64,000 nt of DNA from Strigops habroptila (taxonomy: Eukaryota > Chordata > Aves > Psittaciformes > Psittacidae), in the NCBI RefSeq assembly GCF_004027225.2, contig NC_044288.2:21152744-21216743 (forward strand), written 5' to 3'. The first letter of the stretch is position 1. Every line of letters begins with the position of its first letter. The notes beneath the pieces are model-generated. The model was not told the origin of the DNA and ran no database searches. It saw nothing but the letters and a program-made list of their open reading frames with translations. A program made the translations under genes and the position numbers. Below, in pieces: positions 57,701 through 64,000 of the stretch.

Positions 57701-60700
57701 GGCTGGGGTAGGGGAAGGAAGAGACTTGTGGAGGGGGTCCCTGGGCTGGGAGGTGTTTGCTTCTCAGCTGGAGCTTGGATGGGAGACTTGGACACCTGCT
57801 TCTCAAAAAGGGCCAGGCAGGGAGCAGGGGACACCTACAGCCAAGTGGTCCTTGGCCTGGACACCTCAGCAAGTTGGGCCACCCTCCACACACTCGATGT
57901 TTGGGGCTGAGCCAGGTCAGGCTGTGGATGGACCCAAGAGGGAACAAATAGTGCTCTGGAGCATTCCAAACTGGGAGGAAGGAGACGGCTCCAGTGGCTC
58001 CCCTGATCCCTGTTGGATGTGCTGCCGCAGGCAGGTCAGGCTGGAGGGATGCTGGAAGGATGGATGGTTTCTGCTGGGCTCGGTGGTGGGGCTCCTGAGC
58101 AAAGGGGAGGCATTTCTGTGTCGCAAGCACAGTAAAAAAACATCATCAGGCACAGAACAAACAGCTCCAGGCTGCAGGAGGAACAGGGAGAGGGCGAGGG
58201 GGAAGCGTGGGGACAGGGCATCCTCAGGAGGGGTTTGAGGACTTGTGGGCTCAGGACACCTTGCTGCTGCATCCCGACGGCACCGTTTCACCAGCTCACC
58301 CGAGCCTGCCACTGCCAGCTCCCGTGCCGGGGGGTCGGTCATGGAGGGGAACATGGTCCCTGCTCGGGGAGCGTGTGATCTGCAGGCAGCCCGGGGCCCT
58401 GCCATGCCTTTGTTCCTCCTTCTCTTTCTTTTCCACCTTCAGATGATGTATTTTTTCCCTTCTGCTTCCAGCCTGCTGTGCAGGCAGCACTCCCCCCCTT
58501 CCACCCACGGTTCCTGTCTTCATTTTCCTTCCCCTCTACAAATATGTGCCCCCCAGGCTCCTTCTCCTCCTCGCCTGGCTCCCCCATCAGTGTTGCCTCC
58601 CCAGACTTGTCCTGTTTTCCCTTCCTTGCCCCCTCTCCCTGTTCTCCCACAGGCCCTCCTCATCCCTTCCCTGCTCGCTCCTCTCCCCTTCCCTCCAGCT
58701 CCCGTTCACTCACTCTCTGTCTCCCGTTCTCTGACAGTTTGGGGGGAATCTGTCTGTGTCAACACACAGATTCCATTATTTATTGGCTGAGCAGAGCGGG
58801 GTCCTACACTCTCTGTGATTGTCTGCAGATCAAAGCACCTGCTGATGGCAGCTTTGCCTTCTCAGAGCAGAACACCACCCCCAGCTCCACGCTCCTCATC
58901 CTCCCCGGGGACCGCGCCTCTGACACCCTCGATGACTGATCTCCCTGACAGGGAGGAAAGAAGTAGGGCTGGGGCGGGGGGGAAAGGGAGACCTAGAGGA
59001 TCTGCAGCGCTCCTGGGAGCACATGGGGATGTTGGGGGTGGCTCAGGGGGGCGCATAGTCCCAGGAGGGTGGGAAGGTAGAGATGGTCTCTTTTCTGGGA
59101 ATGGGGACAGAGGAATGATGCGAAAGGGGAGATGGAGAAGCAGGAAACATCCCTGTATCTGTCCAGGACTGGAAGAATAGGAATTTCTTCCCCAGAGATC
59201 CAGGATGGCTAAAAACCAGAAACAGAGACAAAGGAGAATGTGCCTTTTTCTACCTTTCCCTTCCGAAACCAGCATCCTAGCCGCAGCATGGGGGACTTCA
59301 AAGTGAAGTGTGGGCACCCATTTATTGTTTGGGTGTTGGTGCAAGAAGATGTGTGTGGGGAGAGGACAAGGAAACATCCACCCTGTCTCCCACCTCTTGG
59401 CCTCCTTGCTGGGGTCCCAACTCCAATGTTTCCAGCTGTTACTTAGTAGAGAGGAGAGGAGAGAAAATTTCAGGATCTAAGCACAGGATCATGGAGTCCT
59501 GCCAAGGGAAGCTGTTAGGATTATGTCTGGACTGTGTTAGGGTTATGGCCCTTTCCCTGGAGCCCTGTGGGAGCTGACAAGGTACATGAAGAGACACAGA
59601 CACCATCAGCTCAATCCCCACTCACTGCCCCAGTGCATGAAGCTGGCTCGAGTCATGGTGCTGCCTTTAACTGTCCTGTCATTCCAGCATTTCCTCCTTT
59701 GGACACCTCTCTGGATCTACCACCAAACCTTCTGCTTCTTTTAGCACAGAGTTCAGCAGTTTCACTCACACTTCTCCCTGGAAGGTATTTTTCCAAGCCT
59801 TAAATCAGTTTTTTAACCTTCTCTCAAAACTGCAGGCACAGGCACTGTGCAGTGTTCCAAGATCAGTCACACTGGTGCCTGATGGAGCAGAGGTGTCACC
59901 TCTCCCAAAGCCCCTTCTCTTCCCCCATGCAAGCATCACACTGTTGCCCACCCTTACTGGTTTACTGACCCCCTTCCTTCTCAGTCCTTTCCAACCATCC
60001 CATAGGATGTTTTAGGGGAAAGCCTCTAAGAGGATGCTGGGAGCAGTACGGGTCCCAGCTCTTAAGAGGGACACAGCTATTCTGATTTGGGTCTGAGGTC
60101 TCTTACTTCAAGAGGAAGAAGACAGCAGCCATGGAAGCAGCTCCTTTTGCAGGCTCGGGCTTGCAAGAAAATGTCCATCTCTGAAGCAGGAACACATTGG
60201 CCTCCTGAGCTGCTGGTGAAGTCTGTGTCCTACAGAGAGCCAGAACTGGCTCCTCCAGAAGCTGGACCCAATGTCCTGAAAATGCTCAGAAGTAGATGAT
60301 GGATACAGAGGGTCTGCTCAGAGCTGAGCCTGTGTCTCAGCCTCTGTCTATGCTGGGCAGATGGGTTGGGGATTTGTTCCCATGTGCTGTTGGCCAAGAG
60401 AATCCAGTGTGCTCTACCAGTGAGTTGGGCACATCAGCTACATCTTCTTCTCAGGAAACTTCACTGACACATCCTGGGTGCAAACCTGCCTGGTGTGAAA
60501 GGTCTGTCTGCATCACTGCCAGAGAAGATGATGGTGCTGAGCAACTCAAGCACCTCACAGGACAGAGCCCGTGAACTAGACTTCCAGTGGGAATGGAGCC
60601 CAGCATCCTTCACTGCTCCATTCCCAACCTCTGGACAAGATGTCTGTGAAAAGAAACCTTGACAAATACAGGACCTCTTGAAGCCAAGACTCTCTGGGCA

Positions 60701-60867
60701 GTGGTCTGCCTCGCTTTGGTGACCACCTCACCTCTGCTTACAGGCTGGGGCTTTCCAAATCACACCATGGTTTCGATCAGTGGGGATCTCTGGAGGTCCA
60801 TCGTGCATCCCTGCTCACAGCACAGCTGGTAGATGAGGTTGCTCAGGAGGATCTTGAAGGATCGCAA
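54800..60867. other. Gene-free spacer between ZMAT2 and the protocadherin island
   Basis: I found no splice-supported exon or RNA gene. Open frames of up to 298 codons lack splice context and protein-like composition. Possible conserved non-coding blocks at 55,190-55,520 and 58,730-58,790 are listed as findings. C/T-rich low-complexity DNA lies at about 58,400-58,740. Confidence 0.55.
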
Positions 60868-61022
60868 TTCCCATCCCAGTCTGGTCCCTGTGCCAGTGTT
60901 TTACCACCCTCACAGTGAAAATTTTTTTCCCTAATGAGAATTTCCCTTCTCCAGCTCATGCTCGTAGCCTCTCATCCTATCCCCATGTGCCTCTGAAAGG
61001 AGATTGGGCATGTTTCGTGTTT
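60868..61022 (-). repeat. Old, diverged CR1-like fragment
   Basis: Words such as ACCACCCTCACAGTGAAAAT and TCTCATCCTATCCCCATG match the inner 3' region of older CR1 subfamilies; limits are approximate. The rest of 61,023-62,100 holds nothing I recognise. Confidence 0.5.
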
Positions 61023-62099
61023 TGCATTCCAGCACCAAGGGCAGGCAGGGCGCCCCACCAGCCCTGATAAACACACCGAGATGGCCACTGTCCCCTTCAG
61101 GGATCCAAAGCTTCAGAGAAGGAGCATCCTGCTGCACAGAGCTTTGTGGCTTCAAAGACAGCCTCTAGCACCTGACCCTGCACAGGCAACCCAGGACTGA
61201 CTTTACCAGCCATGGGGCCAGCACTGCTGCTCTCTGCTTCTCCCAGGAGACCCCCCTCCCGCTGCAGTTTCCCTCTTGGGCACTGCAAACTATAACTGCT
61301 CTCGCTTGGAGCAAGAAGGGAGCAGCAAAGCCACATGCACAGCTGGGCAGACGGCCGCCTTGGGCAGCTGGGGGAAGGGATGTGTGGTCTGGCAGGGACA
61401 GCTTCTCTTGCAGACCTTTCTGCTGCCCCAGAACGCAGCGGGCAGGGAAATGGAGCAACGGGGGTGGCCGGGCAGGGATTGGTGCCTGCAGGCAGCTGGG
61501 TGACAGTCCCACAACCTTTCGTTCACTGCATGGCGTTTCCAAGGCGGCTCAACCTGCAGCATCTCCTGCTACATCCCACCCTGATCCCTCTGCCTGGCCT
61601 TGCCAAGGCACATCAGTGCTGACCTGCGGCAACTGGCCACCCGCCTGCCTGCGCCAAGACATCTCAGAGAGACACCCCTCCCTTCCAGCTTCCAACGCCT
61701 TCCAAATCCAAGCTTCTATCCGTGTCCTGATTCCTTACCCCGAGAGAACAGGGCTGAACCCCTGAGAGAAGAGGGGACTTAAAGCCCAGAGGGCATGAAG
61801 TGGGGTGTCAGCTGGGGTGCTGGACTGCCCCCATGCCACCTCCGTCATCCTGCTGTTCACCCTCCTCTGCTATGCCCGCCCAAAACAAGGCTCTTCTGGG
61901 GATGGGATCCCCTATCCCTCTGCAGCATCTCCAACCACCCCCAGCCTGTGCCATTTCCTTCAGGAAAGGGATTCTTGGACAAACTGAGCCCCCTCTCAAG
62001 CCCTCCACTTTTGACCTTGTCCTGCTGGAATCGTGGGGGCTGGAAGGGGGGAAGGAAGGGACCCCAATGTTTGGGAGGCTGAGGACAAGGAACAGGGTG

Positions 62100-63927
62100 G
62101 GACTATCCTGTGATCTCTCTTCGGGGAGGGAAAGGGGGGGAGGGACAAATTCTCCCCCAAAGAAGCAGCGGTGGAGAGCCGTGGAGGGGCATCGCCGAGC
62201 AGAGCTGGAAAAGGGCAGGACCGGGCCGGGAGCGGGGGGGGGGGGCACTGATCCTGTCGAGAGCAGGTTGCAATGGGGCGGCGGGTGGGGGTGTGTGTGA
62301 TGAATATTTTAATGTGAATCGAACAAAAGCGCGAGAGCCGCTCCGAGCATTTGCCGGAGACGGGGAAGGGCTGGAGGGAGGGAAACGAGACCCCCGAAAA
62401 TCTCAGTGTCCCCCCAGATCCCCGTCCGTCCTAAGCAGCCCTCGGGGGATCCCGGGGCCATCTCGCCTCCGGGGTCCCAGCCCCGGGCGGAGCGGGGATA
62501 AGGGGGGAGAAACAAATCGTGGCGGTTTCCGTGGGAATGGAGCGGGAGACGGGCCGGCTGTGACCAGCGCTTCGGTGGAGCCCGAGCTTCGCTTACCGGG
62601 AGCCACCCCGAGCCCACCCGTGAGCGCCCCGAGCCTACCCGTCTCCCCAGCCGGCGGCCCCACGGCAGAGGCGCGTTCCGCGTGGGTCGCGCTGTGCTCC
62701 CAGGGGCCAAATCCCTTTTCCCCAGCCCCACAAACCCCTCGGACCCCGCCGCCTTCTGCTTCCTCTGGTCTCCCGCTCTCCCCTTGATGCTGCTTCCCAC
62801 GCGGGTCCCCGTGGAGACCCGGGAGGTGTGGGGGGGGGGGCTGGAGCCGGCGGTTCCGCTCCCACCGGGGACCGGGAGGCAGAGACAAAGGCGGTGAAAT
62901 ATCAGTGCACGGCTAAAGCCGCTCCGAGCCCCGCGGAGCCCTTAACTAGATCGTTAGGGAATTATCCGCACCCGAAGCAGGCGTGGACGAGGGGGTGTTG
63001 CGGCCGCTCCGTCCCGTTACCGAGCGCCCCGGGGGACGGCGCCGGTGGGAGGCGACGCGCGAAGCTGCCCGGGCGCGGCGGCTGCTGGAGACGGGTCTAC
63101 GGGGAGAGCGGAGCGACTAGCGGAGGGACCGCGATCGGTACCGGGGCAGGGAGGGGACCGGGGGTCTCAGGGGTCCGTCTGTCGCCCTCCGGGGGCCGGT
63201 GGGGACCGAGGCTCGGCGGAAAGTTTGTGCCCACAGGCGGGGCAGGTCCTCTGGTCTGCGGTGGGTTCGTGCCCCGGGAGCCCGAGGGCTGAAGCTGGGG
63301 TGCCCGGGGGGGCCAGGATTAGGGGCGCGGGGCTGTGGCAGCCGGGGTGTCGGGGGGGGTCTCTCTGTGCCTCCGCGCTGATGGGCTCAGCTTTATCCAG
63401 GGCTGTAATCCCCCCTGCTCCGGTAATTAAAAACTCCGCATTACAAGGAAAACGGTGTGCAGGGAAATGTAATCAAGTCTGGAGGGGCTTAACCATCTGG
63501 TAAAGGTTAGGACCGGCACGGCGGGGGACGCGGCTGGGGGATTTGGCAGCCGTTGCGATCCGGGCTCCTCTTAATCTACCGCGGGGACAAGCGCAGTATC
63601 TGCGGGTTAATACCGGTGCCCCGAGCAGCGATCAGTCTCGCTGGGGCTCCCACGGCTCTCAATGGGACCTCCCCGGGGCTAGCCCCCTCCCCAGGTGCGT
63701 TCAGCTCCTGTAAACCGGTTCTGCTGTGGCTCCGGGGCGCGGATTGCATCCCCGCCCTGGGGCCGGCAGGGAACGGGTTAAGCAGGAGCCGGTGGTCGCG
63801 GCTCGGCCCCCCCCCAGCTCCGGGCAGGGCCCTCCCCCCCCGGCCCCGGGAGCCCGAAACTCGCTGGAAGTGCAGGAGGGAGCAAAGGCGAGGGGGGACC
63901 CCGCGCCCCCGGGAGGACGGCGGGGCC
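62100..63927 (+). promoter_or_regulatory. CpG island upstream of the protocadherin start
   Basis: About 1.8 kb of CpG-rich DNA, unusually long, broken by AT-richer blocks near 62,280-62,330, 62,895-62,975 and 63,385-63,510 that may be conserved regulatory sequence. A CGCT core with a CTCF-like neighbour (CTGGAAGTGCAGGAGGGAGC, about 63,863-63,882) lies about 50-65 bp before the start codon, where protocadherin promoters carry their conserved element. Confidence 0.5.
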
Positions 63928-64000
63928 ATGGGGGCCGGGGACCGCTCCGGGCTGGGGCAGCTCTTCCTCCGCTCCCTCCTCTTCCTCTTGCTGGCCGGGC
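63928..64000 (+). CDS. Probable first protocadherin-alpha variable exon (5' end only)
   Basis: ATG at the edge of a CpG island opens a frame that runs off the window: MGAGDRSGLGQLFLRSLLFL followed by LLAG. This is a signal peptide: a short polar N terminus, an Arg, then a Leu/Phe-rich hydrophobic core. In mammals the next gene after ZMAT2 on this strand is the PCDHA cluster, whose variable exons are intronless, begin with a signal peptide and have CpG-island promoters. No cadherin repeat is inside the window, so the family is inferred from synteny and promoter context only. It could be another secreted or membrane protein. Confidence 0.55.
   Translation, partial: MGAGDRSGLGQLFLRSLLFLLLAG

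Noticed and set aside
54800-63900. Vault RNA gene between ZMAT2 and PCDHA, as in human
   Set aside because: I looked for box A and box B words followed by a T run and found no convincing pair; TTCGA-like words at 55,456 and 60,770 lack the rest.

Overview
The window is vertebrate nuclear DNA, and almost certainly avian. It carries intron-bearing genes that match a known conserved block (human 5q31.3), and more than twenty copies of the 3' tail of the CR1 LINE, the dominant bird retroposon. Introns are compact and promoters sit in CpG islands. I read seven complete genes (TMCO6, NDUFA2, IK, WDR55, HARS1, a HARS2-like gene, ZMAT2), one gene complete as modelled (DND1), and the first codons of a ninth. 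All identifications come from reading the spliced protein against remembered family sequences, not from a database search.

Layout. 1-1,001: no recognised gene, a CR1 tail, then the TMCO6 CpG-island promoter. 1,002-7,581 (+): TMCO6, an armadillo-repeat protein in 12 exons. 8,023-9,158 (-): NDUFA2, a respiratory complex I subunit, convergent with TMCO6 and divergent from IK. 9,317-17,277 (+): IK/RED, a spliceosome factor in 20 coding exons, one intron of which is a textbook U12-type AT-AC intron. 18,335-20,828 (+): WDR55. 22,985-26,018 (-): DND1, a germline RNA-binding protein. 26,950-39,245 (-): HARS1, cytosolic histidyl-tRNA synthetase. 39,985-45,039 (-): a second complete histidyl-tRNA synthetase with a mitochondrial-type N terminus (HARS2-like), lying in tandem behind HARS1 in the same orientation. 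45,205-54,098 (+): ZMAT2, a U1-type zinc-finger splicing protein, sharing a 165-bp divergent promoter with HARS2. 54,800-63,900: a gene-free stretch ending in a large CpG island. 63,928-64,000 (+): start codon and signal peptide of what is probably the first variable exon of the protocadherin-alpha cluster.

The genes are mostly housekeeping (splicing: IK, ZMAT2; translation: HARS1, HARS2; rRNA processing: WDR55; respiration: NDUFA2) and share bidirectional or CpG-island promoters. They are not a functional operon.

The most interesting region is the HARS pair. In mammals HARS1 and HARS2 are head to head; here they are tandem. A 658-bp tract covering three exons and two introns is about 99% identical between them, which points to recent gene conversion. 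Paralogous introns of the two genes carry a CR1 in the same orientation with shared variants, and both contain a matching U12-type intron. Together these suggest that the avian pair arose or was reshaped independently of the mammalian pair.
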